From positions 3,991,158-4,055,157 of the forward strand of contig NC_134024.1 in assembly GCF_040712315.1 (NCBI RefSeq): a stretch of 64,000 nucleotides of DNA, written 5' to 3'. A program made the translations under genes and the position numbers. The number at the start of each line of letters is the position of its first letter. Position 1 is the first letter of the stretch. Positions 51,876-62,274 of the stretch are shown here, piece after piece. Source of the stretch: Castanea sativa (taxonomy: Eukaryota; Streptophyta; Magnoliopsida; Fagales; Fagaceae). The notes beneath the pieces are model-generated. The model was given only the letters and a program-made list of their open reading frames with translations, was not told where the DNA came from and did not search any database.

Positions 51876-52370
51876 TTTATTGTGTGCAAAACTTATATCT
51901 TTCTTTCACAACTTATAAATCTCACATCCAAATAAATAAATAATAGCGTGAGTTAAGAATACATTTATCAATAATTTATAAAGTTGTTTATATAAAGCTC
52001 TTGTAATTTTATGCATTTTTTTTTCTCGAATACATAATTTTCATTTTGTGCACGGTTTTAATGTTTGCAACACTTGATGATGTCTTGAATGTGTGCATAT
52101 AAGTTGTAACACAATCATGGTTTTAGACATATCTCAGCCTTTTGAGCAGATATGGTATTGTCCTATTTGAAAATAGTTTTATAACAATCATGGTTTTGAA
52201 GACCGGTAAAGATTTTATGAATTTTGGGTTCTTTCTTTTTAGTTTTCTTTTTTTACAATGAAATCTTAATTCAACTTAGGAAATAGGAATAGCTAGGAAA
52301 ACTTTGGCCAAGGACACTATCAGAAATTCAAGTTGGAAATGCATTCGAATTTAATGGCTTTTTTATATAT

Positions 52371-53263
52371 ACAATATTTGAATTCAAGATTTATTATAAC
52401 AATGTCCCAAATTCCAAGGATTAATCACCTCTGAAAGATTGAAAAAATTATTGGAAAATTGATTAAAATTCAATTAAAGTTGAAACAACATGGTTAAGTA
52501 TCTAACAAACAACTCATATCAATCAACTGATTTTTTCCAACAAACAACATGATAAGGATAAAATCGCAATATTAATACTCACTCATAACGAGGCAAAAGG
52601 CGACAACATCATAACATCTACAACTCCACACCAAAGCTGACAAGCCTACCATGACGACGACGTAGGGAGCTGACGAGAATAAGCCGACGGGGATAAGCTA
52701 AAGAGGATAAGCAGCCACTAATGGATCTGATGTGGCCTTGCTTGATCTCCACGCATGCGTGTGTAAGGAAACATCTTGTGCTCCACGCTTAACCCTAATC
52801 AAGAAGAGTCCTACAAGGAAAAGAACTTCGGGAGATTCGCGAATTAAAGAAGTCCTCTCCTATAAGGATATAACTTCTTAAACAAGGCACGAATGTCAAC
52901 TCTACACTACTATTAAAATCCCATAACTCTCACAAACCAAAGTACGCATAATTTACCATAGCTCTGGCACTTTAGAGTTGTGAACAAGAGATTTCTCTAA
53001 CTTAACCGTCAGAGAGTTTTTGGTTGGTACCACACCGGTACCATTCATAGGTTCTTCTTCTTCTCTTTGCGTTGTGCAGGTCCTACTTGGAGCACGTGAG
53101 GACTGTGTAGCTCACTGACGATTTTCAGCATCATCATACAATATTTGAATTCAAGATTTATTATAACAATGTCCCAAATTCCAAGGATTAATCACCTCTG
53201 AAAGATTGAGTAAATTATTGGGAAATTGATTAACAAGCAACTCATATCAATCAACTGATTTTA
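52371..53263. repeat. Direct duplication of about 125-170 bp flanking an LTR-like insert
   Basis: The segment beginning acaatatttgaattcaag occurs at 52371-52543 and 53140-53263. The two copies match almost exactly for the first 70 bp and again over 'caactcatatcaatcaactgatttt'; the second copy lacks about 36 bp in the middle. Between them is about 590 bp (roughly 52552-53138) of different composition, with a TATA-like 'tataaggatataac' and a 3' part ('cttaaccgtcagagag', 'ggtaccacaccggtacc') resembling plant Gypsy LTR ends. No terminal repeats pair up, so I call it LTR-like only. Confidence 0.7.
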
Positions 53264-53930
53264 TCCATTTTAAACAAAGCTTTTACATCTCAACTTTACA
53301 ACAAAAACGATCTAGAACTAACAAATTTAATACTTTTAGGAAAAAAAAAGAAATTCCATTAACAAGAATTTGTTGTAGCTTTCATTCCAAAGTTTCCAAA
53401 TTATCATCTTTTGCAATTTTACTCAAGACAATAATCTTCTCTATTTGTTGATGAAAACAAGACATTCCATATTATGATCAAAATTTAATTATTATGGATT
53501 TAAGGGTATATGTAATGCCCATGTCATACAAAGTCATTTATTATTTTTTATTTGTCACTAGGATAGTAACTCAATAGGTTAAGTTGTTAACACTTCTTGG
53601 TATTTTTAAAGAAGATATCTATAGTTCAATTTTCTGTCCCTCACTGTATTGAAAAGGAAAAAAAAAAAGTCTTGTTTCTTAAATTTATAACAACACAACA
53701 CTATATACATTCTTAATCCTTGAAAATTATAAATCATAATATGAAACAAACTCTCTTAATTTCTTTTTAAACAACGAGAGAGTGCAAATTTTAGTTAATT
53801 TTTCAACCAATAAAGTCATAAAATAAGAGACATTAATTTCGAACAGTGCTCACACTAGAAAGTCTAGAATAAACAGCAATAAGCATGAACCAAAACATTA
53901 TTAGACTGTACAAGAAAAATGTAAACAAAA

Positions 53931-54285
53931 GTAGAAGAGAGAAAAAAAGAAAAAAGAAACCGGCACGTGTAAGTTTATAGGCCTATAATCTATTCTATAA
54001 TATCTTTGTTCTTCTGTAGTGACGCTTGTCTTAAATGCATTTCACGCCTCATCTTCACTGAATTACCTAACGATTATTATCGTCATGATGACCACGACAA
54101 CCTCAACCTTGGAATCACAATTCCTCCATTCTTAAAAACAAAAAAACCAAACCCACAAAAACCCCATTCTCCTACCTTAACTTTTTGTCTCAACTCCCAA
54201 CTCTTTTCTTTTCCTCTAAATCTAATCCCCATTTTACCTTTAAAAAAAACCCAAGACACCCAAACCCAACCCCTCTTTTATTTTC
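53931..54285 (+). promoter_or_regulatory. ZF-HD promoter and 5' leader
   Basis: An ACGTG core ('ggcacgtgtaag' near 53963) precedes the TATA-like stretch 'ctataatctattctataatatc' (about 53983-54004). From about 54110 the sequence is C/A-rich and T/C-rich, as plant leaders often are. An out-of-phase open frame from 54006 overlaps the start codon and has no domain; it may be a leader artefact or an upstream frame. Confidence 0.5.
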
Positions 54286-55194
54286 ATGGACTTAACCGTT
54301 GTACCTTACAACAACCACACCTCCAAGTCCGAGAACCAAAACGACGACGTTAAGAAGAACCATAACAACAACAACCATAACAACAACAACAACAACAACA
54401 ATGATGTAGCTGATCGTGAACCGGTAGTTATGAACCCGTCGAATATGACCGTTAATAATACCGTTATTACCGTTAACTACAAGGAATGCATGCGGAACCA
54501 CGCTGCCTCTCTAGGTGGTCACGCCAACGACGGCTGCGGCGAGTTCATGCCACGTGGCACCACCACCAACAACAACAGCAACAACAACAACAACAACGTT
54601 GTTGTTAAAGATCAGCAGCATGAGGACTACTCGCTCACGTGCGCCGCATGTGGGTGTCACCGCAATTTTCACAGGAGGGAAGTATTCGGTGGTGAGCCGC
54701 CGCATCACCTTCCCGTGCACCTGCACTCTCCGCCGCCAATGTTCGCGCTGTACAACGGTGGACCCGCTGCCGTGCCACGTGGACACCCTCATCACCATCA
54801 CCATCATCAGTATCATCAGCATCACGGTGGTGATCATCATCACGATCGTGGACGGTCAGAGACGCCGGAGAGAGTGGTGGGACCCGTGACGATCACGAGG
54901 AGCGGTAGTACTAATAATACTGCTAGTGCGAAGAGGTTTAGGACCAAGTTCACGCAGGAGCAGAAGGAGAAAATGCTAGAGTTCGCTGAGAAGATTGGGT
55001 GGAGGATACAGAGGCACGATGACGTGGCGCTCAACCAGTTCTGTTCAGAAATTGGTATCAAACGCAATGTGCTCAAAGTGTGGATGCACAATAACAAGAA
55101 TGCTCACCGCCGTAGAGAATCAGGGCCCGATGACTCACCTTCGGAACCACCACCACCACCACAACAACAAGAAGAACAACCTATTGGATTATGA
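54286..55194 (+). CDS. Zinc-finger homeodomain (ZF-HD/ZHD) transcription factor
   Basis: A single uninterrupted frame of 302 residues, in keeping with the mostly intronless ZHD family. The ZF dimerisation domain runs about 65-131: YKECMRNHAA, GGHANDGCGEFMP, then CAACGCHRNFHRR. The ZF-HD-type homeodomain runs about 215-278: KRFRTKFTQEQK, GWRIQRHDD and the helix-3 core VLKVWMHNNKN. ZHD proteins dimerise through the ZF region and bind ATTA-core DNA in the nucleus, with roles in flower, leaf and stress programmes. Unusual here is an Asn-rich stretch (about 92-104) placed inside the ZF domain, between the FMP and CAACGC halves, where homologues usually have a short linker. Another Asn run (27-39) lies near the N terminus, a His-rich run at 169-186 and a Pro/Gln-rich end. 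The start at 54286 begins MDL, as in several relatives. The exact subclade cannot be settled here. Confidence 0.95.
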   Translation: MDLTVVPYNNHTSKSENQNDDVKKNHNNNNHNNNNNNNNDVADREPVVMNPSNMTVNNTVITVNYKECMRNHAASLGGHANDGCGEFMPRGTTTNNNSNNNNNNVVVKDQQHEDYSLTCAACGCHRNFHRREVFGGEPPHHLPVHLHSPPPMFALYNGGPAAVPRGHPHHHHHHQYHQHHGGDHHHDRGRSETPERVVGPVTITRSGSTNNTASAKRFRTKFTQEQKEKMLEFAEKIGWRIQRHDDVALNQFCSEIGIKRNVLKVWMHNNKNAHRRRESGPDDSPSEPPPPPQQQEEQPIGL

Positions 55195-55236
55195 GTCTAA
55201 TTGATTAATTAACTAATAAATATTTGACTTTTTATG

Positions 55237-55268
<32 letters not shown>

Positions 55269-56222
55269 TTTGGGTTTAATTTTTATCTTTTTAGTTTTGT
55301 GTAATGACTAATGAATACTAATGTGAAATGGGCTTTTTTTTTTTTCTTGAAGAAAAGTTTTGTTGAGGTGTGTACAGGTGAAATAATTGTGGGTTCTGGT
55401 TTGGTTTTTGTAACTTTTGATGATTCTAAGTTCAACAATGTTGGTGCAGTTCTGACATTTTAGGAACAGTAGAATACGTGAAATTCTGGCTTTGAGTATG
55501 GGGGCATTATGATGTTTTGCACTTTGCGAAAACTTGGATCATTGGACTGACAAGACCATATTTTTAGGTTTGCATGGTCTGAAACTGAGAAGGGAATCTA
55601 AAGAGAGGAGTTTTTACATGGTGGGTAGAAAAGGCATACAATGTCAATGATTAAGTCTTATCTCAAAATTTTGAATGGTTTTGGATTTTTAAGAAACTAA
55701 GCAATGCTGATCACATATCTGTGTTTGTAATTAATTAGTATAACATAGATAAGAGAGAATTGCAGAGTAGGTTAAGATCATACTAAAATCTAGTGATGAA
55801 TCCACAAAAGGCAAAAGCAACTATAGATAAAAATGCATGACAAAATTAAAGGACTTTTGAGTTATAGAAAGAGAAGGATATGCAAAGATATATACATAAC
55901 GCCAATGTCAACTTGATATGGATACCTCTTTTCCATGTAAAGAGCATTTATGCATTTGCAACTATGGTAGCAAGAAAGGTAGCAGTTTCGTTTTTATTCA
56001 GCATGCTGGTTGGAAGGGAAAACCATCAAAGCAAGCCGAAAAAGAATATACAACAAGATGTTGAAAGTTTAACATCTTTGTTTGAGTGTTTCACCATAGA
56101 TTATATTTGGGGGTAGATATTAGTTGGGTTTCACTGATTGCTAATGGATTTTTTTTTTCCCTGCAATTGATTACCTCGGAGATATGGAACATGTATTGCC
56201 CTGTTTACATGCTTTTTAGACA

Positions 56223-58617
56223 TTGAGTGTAATACCCCAATTTTATTTTATGATCATTATCATTATCATCATTATTATTATAGAGTTAATGTATTATATA
56301 TGTGTGCAAGTAAGATGAGAGTAGACAATTTTGTCGTGCTACAAAATAGGTGAGAAAATTAAAATTTTAGTGCATACAATTTAATGCGGCAATTAAAATA
56401 ATAAATAAATAAATAAATAAAAGAGGAAGATGTAATAGGGAGTCTTACTTTGCGGGTTATTCATATAAAACTTTTGGTCTCTTTATCAATTAAGAAAAAT
56501 GATTAGAGAATTAAAACCTATTTGGATTAGAAGTTTAAGAGTTATTAGAATCCATTGGAATTCCGGCTTATCTAAACAAATAAATCTCAAATAGTTAATT
56601 GAGAATTAAAGTCTTGGAAGCCTATTTAAGTTTTATGAGCTTCTTAGAGATTAAGGAGATAAGTTTTAGTGGGTCTTAAACTCCAGCCCAAGTAAGAAGC
56701 ATATTTAATGTGTAAAGCTAAAGAGTAGTCATAGAGTTTCTTGCGTGAAAGGTAGAGAAAGACTGCGAAAATACAAGAAACAAAGTTTTGCATCCGTGTG
56801 GTCGTATGGTCAGGTATATCTCTCTCTCAAAGATCTATGGGAATGACCTACCATCCTAATGAATTTTAATAGGTTTACATGATTATTCTATATGAACGCA
56901 TGAATAGGTGATAAGCTTTTAGAAGTTTGTTCCTGGAGTAAACGCAACTTTGGAGTAGTACTAAATTCTTGACCCTTATTGTAATCTATAATATTGTATA
57001 CATGCTATAGGTTGCTAAGTCCTATGGGTAGAAATTTTCTATGGATGCTATATATATATATATATTTGGATCTTATAGAGTATTTCAATTGTGGTTATAG
57101 AAATTTGTTTGAACTCTAATGGTACAGATTAGTTTTGGGAAATATTGTTGCGGTGGGACTTTGATAAGGAATATTAAATTGCTTAATTCAATGGTATATA
57201 CGAAAGTAGTTTTCATATTTGATTTTTGTAGGATAGTGGGAAAGAAAAGGTTTCTAACAATTAGATTTCATGCTTACTGATTAAAGCATTCTTTTGTTTA
57301 GAGCTTACAAAAGATTAAAGTGTTCAGAAGTATTTAGATATATTAGCAAGAGAGGTAAGAAATTATGCATAATATGCACTAGTTTTGTTTATTAGTTTCT
57401 TAAAAGTCAAAGGTTTTCAAAAGTTATGTTTTTAAGCTTACGTTTTTTAAAATTTATCAAAAGAATTTTTACATCATTGAAAGAGAAACTTTGGCTTTTA
57501 AATAATTTTTTAAAGAGAAACTCCAAATTTTTAAATAATGTTTTGAACGTCTGAATCTCATTTAAAAGATGATTTCTAAACTAAACTATTTTCAGAAAAG
57601 AATTCAGTTTCAATGTAAGTTTTCTAAAAATGTTCTTGCTCTTTAAATTTGTTTAAAACCAAGTGATTTCAAAGTCATATTCCTATTTTTCAAATGGTAT
57701 TTAAAATGTTTTTTTTAGCAAATTGAATTTTTAGATTTACTCAAAAATTGTAAAATATTTGTATAAACTCTTCAGTTCCTACTTATTCCCCAAAAGAGTC
57801 AAGCATCCTTTGATTTATGTTCAATTCAATATTGTGATCTTCAATAAGCCTCTATATTTGGAATGATTGTTACTAATGAATAAATTATTTTACTTTGTAT
57901 GAACTTTGCTTTTGTGATATGTGACTCATTAAGTGTTTTTAAAATTGATAAGATATATGTGTAAGCCCGCTCAGAGGGTTGTACATGAGAATAAGTGTTG
58001 ATTTCTCACCAGCAAGGGTTAGATGTTGGTATCCGCTCACATGATTGTATGTGAGAATATGTGATATGTGTATATGTGACACTGTGCTCTAATCAATTAT
58101 ATGTATGTGTTTTCTAATGATTTTAAGATTTGATCACATTTGTATTAAGTGGCTCATTATATGTTTGGAACACTATATTTGTTATCTTTGAGTGAATTTG
58201 TGAAATCTAAATACTCATACTTAGCTTGATTCTATTTTGTTGTGTATTGTGCATAATTGCTTACTAGATGTGTGGCTCACCCCATTAATTACAATTTTTA
58301 GATTAAAGTTTAGTTGGGGAACAGAACCTTTAGAAAGCTTTGTAGGGTGCAAGATAGAGCGTGAGAATTTTTAGGCGACTTCAATAATGCTTGAAGCCTT
58401 ATAGGATTTTTAGTTATTTTTCACTTAAGATTTTACAGTATTTGGAGATTATTTTTTAAATTGTGGAGTTTATATATTGTAAGGGGTTTATTAAGAGCAT
58501 TGTTTATTTGGAGTTTTCTTAATTATTAAATTAATTATGTTTATTGAGATATGCAAGATCAGCAAGTTAGTCATGCATTTAAATTCATATTCCATGAATT
58601 TGGGTCATGACATTGAG
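56223..58617. mobile_element. Solo LTR of a large Ty3/Gypsy-type retrotransposon
   Basis: The element (56228-58612, 2385 bp) starts TGTAATACCCC and ends GGGTCATGACA, the TG...CA ends and terminal motifs of a known class of large plant LTRs. TTGAG at 56223-56227 and 58613-58617 is a perfect 5-bp target duplication. The 5' end sequence does not recur inside, no gag-pol frames exist, and no primer binding site follows, so this is one LTR left after recombination. The uninterrupted target is seen in the paralogous segment at 60682-60700. Gypsy rather than Copia is inferred from the long length and end motifs. Confidence 0.88.
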
Positions 58618-59752
58618 CATGCTTGGTTATTGGTGTACCATATATGTATTCTATGATTGATCTGTCATGTGGGTCAAGTCTCAATATCCTGGCTTGAACA
58701 TTTATAAACACTGCCTAGCCATGCCCTAGCTGAACTAGGTTATGCAGATTAGTATTCATTACTGAAGGATGTATCATCAGCTTTGTTTACTCCATTCTTA
58801 AGGCCTTTGTTCATGATAGCACCACCATTTACGTCAAGGGCAGCCCTTGATACATAGATTTCATAGCCCTTTTGTGTGACATGTTGCGCTTACATAATTG
58901 GTACAAAGATACAAGGCTCAGTGTAACGCAGTCCGAAAAGTGCTGCAGGAAGTTTGGTTGTTAGATGGGCTTACCTTTCGGGCCTGTTGTAGTGTCCTCT
59001 ATATTACTCTCTTAGTTGTTAGGAGTAACAATGTGATGAATGGGCCTTTCTGGGCGTCCTTTTTTGTGATGGTATATGTGAGATCGGTTTAGTTTTAGTT
59101 TTTGTTTGTTTATTGGTTTTCTTTTTTTCTTCTTAATTTTAATTTTTAGGCTTAAAAAAGATGAAAGACAAACAATCTAAAGTTGAATTTCCAAAATGTT
59201 TTGAAAAAACTTCACAAAAAATACCCTCAAAGAAGACAAGTAGACAACCACCAAAGACATTCTTAATTTGGAGTTTGAATCCCCATTTACGCCCAAAATA
59301 AATTACTGAACTCAATTTATTTATTTTATGTAAAAAAAAATTATAAATTCTTTTAAAAAACAAAGCATATATATATTTGTTTGAAATAGATAAGTAAATA
59401 AAAATAAAAATAAAAACTATAGCAACTAGTATATCTCATTTCGCCTTCATTTTGCTGGCATTTGCAATTTATTTAGCTTTTTCTTTAGTAGCAGGAACCA
59501 ATGTGTGGATCCCACCTTCAGTCCACGTGAGAACCAAAGTGTAAAGTCTAAAGATTCTTTAAAAAGCAGGGGTCACTTCTATCACTTCTATAAAAAAAAA
59601 AGAAAAAAAAAAAGTAGGGGTCACATTGAGGACCTACGCTTCAATAAACTGAATCAAGTCATGTTAAATGAGTTCTTGACTGACTTAACTCGAGTTTAGA
59701 GTAGATATTAGTTGGGTTCACTGATAGACAATATTGGATTTTGCGTATATTG

Positions 59753-60631
59753 ATTAGAGTATTCACAATAGTGGAGTTAAAAATTTAGTTTTTTAACTTT
59801 ATAAAAAGTTTCTTTATCTATTTTACCTACTCACTATACAAAACATGCTGCAGCAGTGGATCTATTTTAGCTTTCAACACAATAAAATAATATAAGCATC
59901 ACAATAAAATAATATATTTACTATAATAAAATAATATATCCTCTACAATAAACATCCATCACAACCACATACACAACCACAGACGTCGCCACACCACCAC
60001 CACCACCACCACCACCATCACCACAACAAAGAAAAAAAAAAAAAAATCAACCAAGCCCACACCCACACCCACCACGAAACCCACCCGAGCCACCACCACG
60101 AAACCCACCTGAGCCATCCAGCGACCCACTCACGAACCACACTGACCCACCATAGCACACCAACCACACCACAACCCACCGACGCCGATCTACCCACCAC
60201 AGCCCAGCGACGCCAATCTACCCACCACAGCCCAACGACTATTCAACCACACCATGGCGACGTTAACGATGAGTCGGGCTGGCGACGATAAATAGAGTGA
60301 GCTTGAGAGACCAGAGTTGAGAGAGTGAGCTTGAGAGAGATGAGCTTCAAATGAGACGAGAGTGAATGAGAGAGAGAGAGGCATGGTGTGATAAAAGAAT
60401 AAAAAAAAGAAGAAGCAAGTTGTATTATTTTAATAGCCGGCTGGAATAAAAAATTATTTTTTTTAGCTCTCAGCTACAATGCACATGTATCTATACATGT
60501 GCACTGTAGCTGAGAGCAAAAAAAAAAAAAAAAAAGCTATACCTCTATTGTTGCAAGGTGATTTTTTTGTGTTTTGATAAAGCTAAAATAGCTATATAGC
60601 TATTTAGTTCCACTGTTACAAATAATCTTAG
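59753..60631. mobile_element. PIF/Harbinger-like MITE with internal hairpin
   Basis: Imperfect inverted ends: gagtattcacaatagtggag on the left and, read from the right, gattatttgtaacagtggaa. TTA flanks both ends, the 3-bp duplication typical of PIF/Harbinger. The interior holds a CCA/CAC-rich tract (59990-60230) and a hairpin at 60466-60518. The end motif resembles the MITE at 30307-31273. The insertion lies in copy 2 of the segmental duplication and is absent from copy 1. Confidence 0.75.
60466..60518. repeat. Long near-perfect hairpin inside the MITE
   Basis: Arms beginning gctctcagctaca and ending tgtagctgagagc are 24 bp each with one mismatch and a loop of about 4 bases. It could fold into a precursor-like RNA if transcribed. 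MITE-internal palindromes are common, so a small-RNA role is only a possibility. Confidence 0.85.
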
Positions 60632-61138
60632 CTTGAAGATATGGAACATGTACTTGAGTCATGTTACATGCTTGTTAATTAGAGATTGAGCTTGCTTGGT
60701 CATTGGTGTACCATGCATGCTATATATGATTGATTTGTCATGTTGGCCAAGCCAGTCTTGAATATAATAAAAACAGTATTGCAGCGTGCATGCCTAGCTG
60801 AGTCTGTTAGGCAGATGATGAGTATACATTACTCAAGAATGTAATGTTGTCAGCTTTGTTTACTCTATTCTTAAGGCCTTTGTTTATGTTGAAGCACCAG
60901 CATTTGTTATTGGGAGCATCCTAAAATTTGATATATAGGCCTTATTTGCGGGCCTACTTTCTTGTGATGGTGTGTGTGAGAGCGGTTTAGTTTTAGTTTT
61001 AGTTTTATAAATTCTTTTAAAAAACAAAGCATACATTTGTTCAACTTATAAAGATACTTTAAATACCAAGGGCCACACAATAAACCTAAACTTTAATAAA
61101 GCGAGTAAAGTAAGTCAAAAGTTAAAAAAGAAAAAGAA

Positions 61139-61500
61139 AGACTTGACTATAAACGGAAGACTCTTTCTCACGCACAACACCCTGCAAATTCCTCTGTTTA
61201 AACCAGCAATTACACAAATATAGACTTGACTATAAACGGAAGACTCTTTCTCACGCACAACACCCTGCAAATTCCTCTGTTTAAACCAGCAATTACACAA
61301 ATATAGACTTGACTATAAACGGAAGACTCCCTTTCTCTCTCTCTCTCTCACACGCACAACACCCTGCAAATTCCTCTGTTTAAACCAGCAATTACACAAA
61401 TATAGACTTGACTATAAACGGAAGACTCCCTCTCTCTCTCTCTCTCACACGCACAACACGCTGCAAATTCCTCTATTTAAACCAGCAATTGCACAATATA
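61139..61500. repeat. Four-unit tandem repeat upstream of the TIR gene
   Basis: Units start with agacttgactataaacgg at 61139, 61222, 61305 and 61404. Units 1 and 2 are 83 bp and nearly identical; units 3 and 4 are 99 and 97 bp because of CT-dinucleotide expansions after 'gaagactcc'. Each unit carries a TATA-like 'tataaac' and ends with 'accagcaatt(a/g)cacaa'. The array stops about 275 bp before the probable start codon, so it lies in the promoter or leader and could multiply core-promoter motifs. Confidence 0.93.
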
Positions 61501-61776
61501 AGAGCTTCACCGACGATACAATTATTATTGCTATTCTCCAAAATCTGTAAGTTCTTACTTTTTATTTTTAATTTTTTGTATAAGTATCTGTAAGTTCTCA
61601 CTTGTGCGTGCGCTTTTATTTCCTTTCTTTAGTTTTAATCTTTAATTTTAATATCGTTTCCTTTTACCCCTTATTTATTTATTTTTACTTGAAATCTAAT
61701 TGAATGAAATTTTGGTGAGCATCTATAATTCTGTATTGTGATTCAAGATTTTTTTTGTAAACTTAGATTGGCTTTC

Positions 61777-62274
61777 ATGGATACAATAAGCCCATCTTCT
61801 TCCTCTTCTTCTACCCATCAGTGGAAATATCATGTATTTCTAAGTTTTAGAGGTGAGGATACGCGCAACAATTTTACAGACCATCTATATGCTGCCTTGA
61901 ATCAAAAGGGTGTCTACACCTTTAGGGATGATGAAAAACTTGAGAGAGGAGAACTTATTTCACCTAGTCTTTTAAAAGCAATAGAAGACTCACTATTTGC
62001 TATTGTTGTTCTCTCAAAAAACTATGCATCTTCGACATGGTGTTTGGATGAACTTGTGAAGATCATGGATTGCAGGACAAATATGGGGCTAATAGTTTTG
62101 CCTATTTTTTATGACGTGGAACCATCTGTGGTGCGAAAACAGACAGAACCTTATGCACAAGCATTTGCTGAACATGAAAAATCTTTCAATAAGAATTTAG
62201 AAAAAGTTCACACGTGGCGAGCTGCTTTGACAGATATCTCCAATCTCTCTGGATGGTCTTTAAAGGACAGGTAA
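61777..62274 (+). CDS. TIR-domain immune receptor, first exon (TNL) or TIR-only protein
   Basis: The exon runs 61777-62270 (494 nt, phase 2), with a Ser-rich N terminus and one TIR domain at about residues 16-163. Motifs in order: VFLSFRGEDTR, the BB-loop region LERGELISP, WCLDEL with the Glu (E92) that acts in plant TIR NADases, LPIFYDVEPS, and the closing WRAAL...LSGW helix. A donor GTAATT at 62271 ends the exon where TNL genes normally have intron 1. If the intron is retained, translation stops at once (TAA 62272-62274), giving a 165-residue TIR-only protein. No NB-ARC or LRR sequence is found in the remaining 1.7 kb, so either intron 1 is unusually long and the gene continues outside the window, or it is a TIR-only gene or a broken TNL. 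An upstream in-frame ATG (61738) would add 13 residues; MDT at 61777 is more like the family. TIR proteins signal pathogen recognition and cell death by making nucleotide-derived messengers. Confidence 0.87.
   Translation: MDTISPSSSSSSTHQWKYHVFLSFRGEDTRNNFTDHLYAALNQKGVYTFRDDEKLERGELISPSLLKAIEDSLFAIVVLSKNYASSTWCLDELVKIMDCRTNMGLIVLPIFYDVEPSVVRKQTEPYAQAFAEHEKSFNKNLEKVHTWRAALTDISNLSGWSLKDR

Larger units (their letters stand above)
42121..53930. other. Large intergenic region between the TFIIIA and ZF-HD genes
   Basis: About 12 kb without a supportable gene. Items seen: a 35-bp tandem repeat (42771-42840), a retroposed poly(A) footprint (44268-44332), a compound A/TA/GA microsatellite (46193-46270), family-1 SINEs (51411-51605, 51720-51875), a GC-richer block with G-boxes (50660-51360), and a duplicated segment around an LTR-like insert (52371-53263). 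The remainder is AT-rich unique sequence with no signal I can name. Confidence 0.7.
56107..61050. repeat. Segmental duplication: two diverged copies in tandem
   Basis: Copy 1 (about 56107-56227 plus 58613-59380) and copy 2 (about 59697-59755 plus 60629-61050) share 'gtagatattagttggg', 'gatatggaacatgta', 'ttggtgtaccat', 'cttaaggcctttgtt', 'cggtttagttttag' and 'attcttttaaaaaacaaagc' in the same order. Copy 1 is interrupted by the solo LTR; copy 2 is interrupted by a MITE and lacks pieces of copy 1 (around 58890-59030 and 59110-59340). The biological content is not recognised. Confidence 0.85.
55195..61138. other. Intergenic region between the ZF-HD and TIR genes
   Basis: No gene can be supported. 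An (ATT)n tract (55240-55267) follows the ZF-HD stop. The main content is a solo LTR (56228-58612) and a segmental duplication whose two copies lie around 56107-59380 and 59697-61050, the second containing a PIF/Harbinger-like MITE (59756-60628). Confidence 0.75.

Noticed and set aside
54511..54889. Long frames on both strands overlapping the ZF-HD gene
   Set aside because: They are shadows of the ZF-HD coding sequence, produced by its repeat-rich codons.
59505..59699. 64-codon frame after the first copy of the segmental duplication
   Set aside because: It crosses an A-rich repeat and has no counterpart in the other copy.
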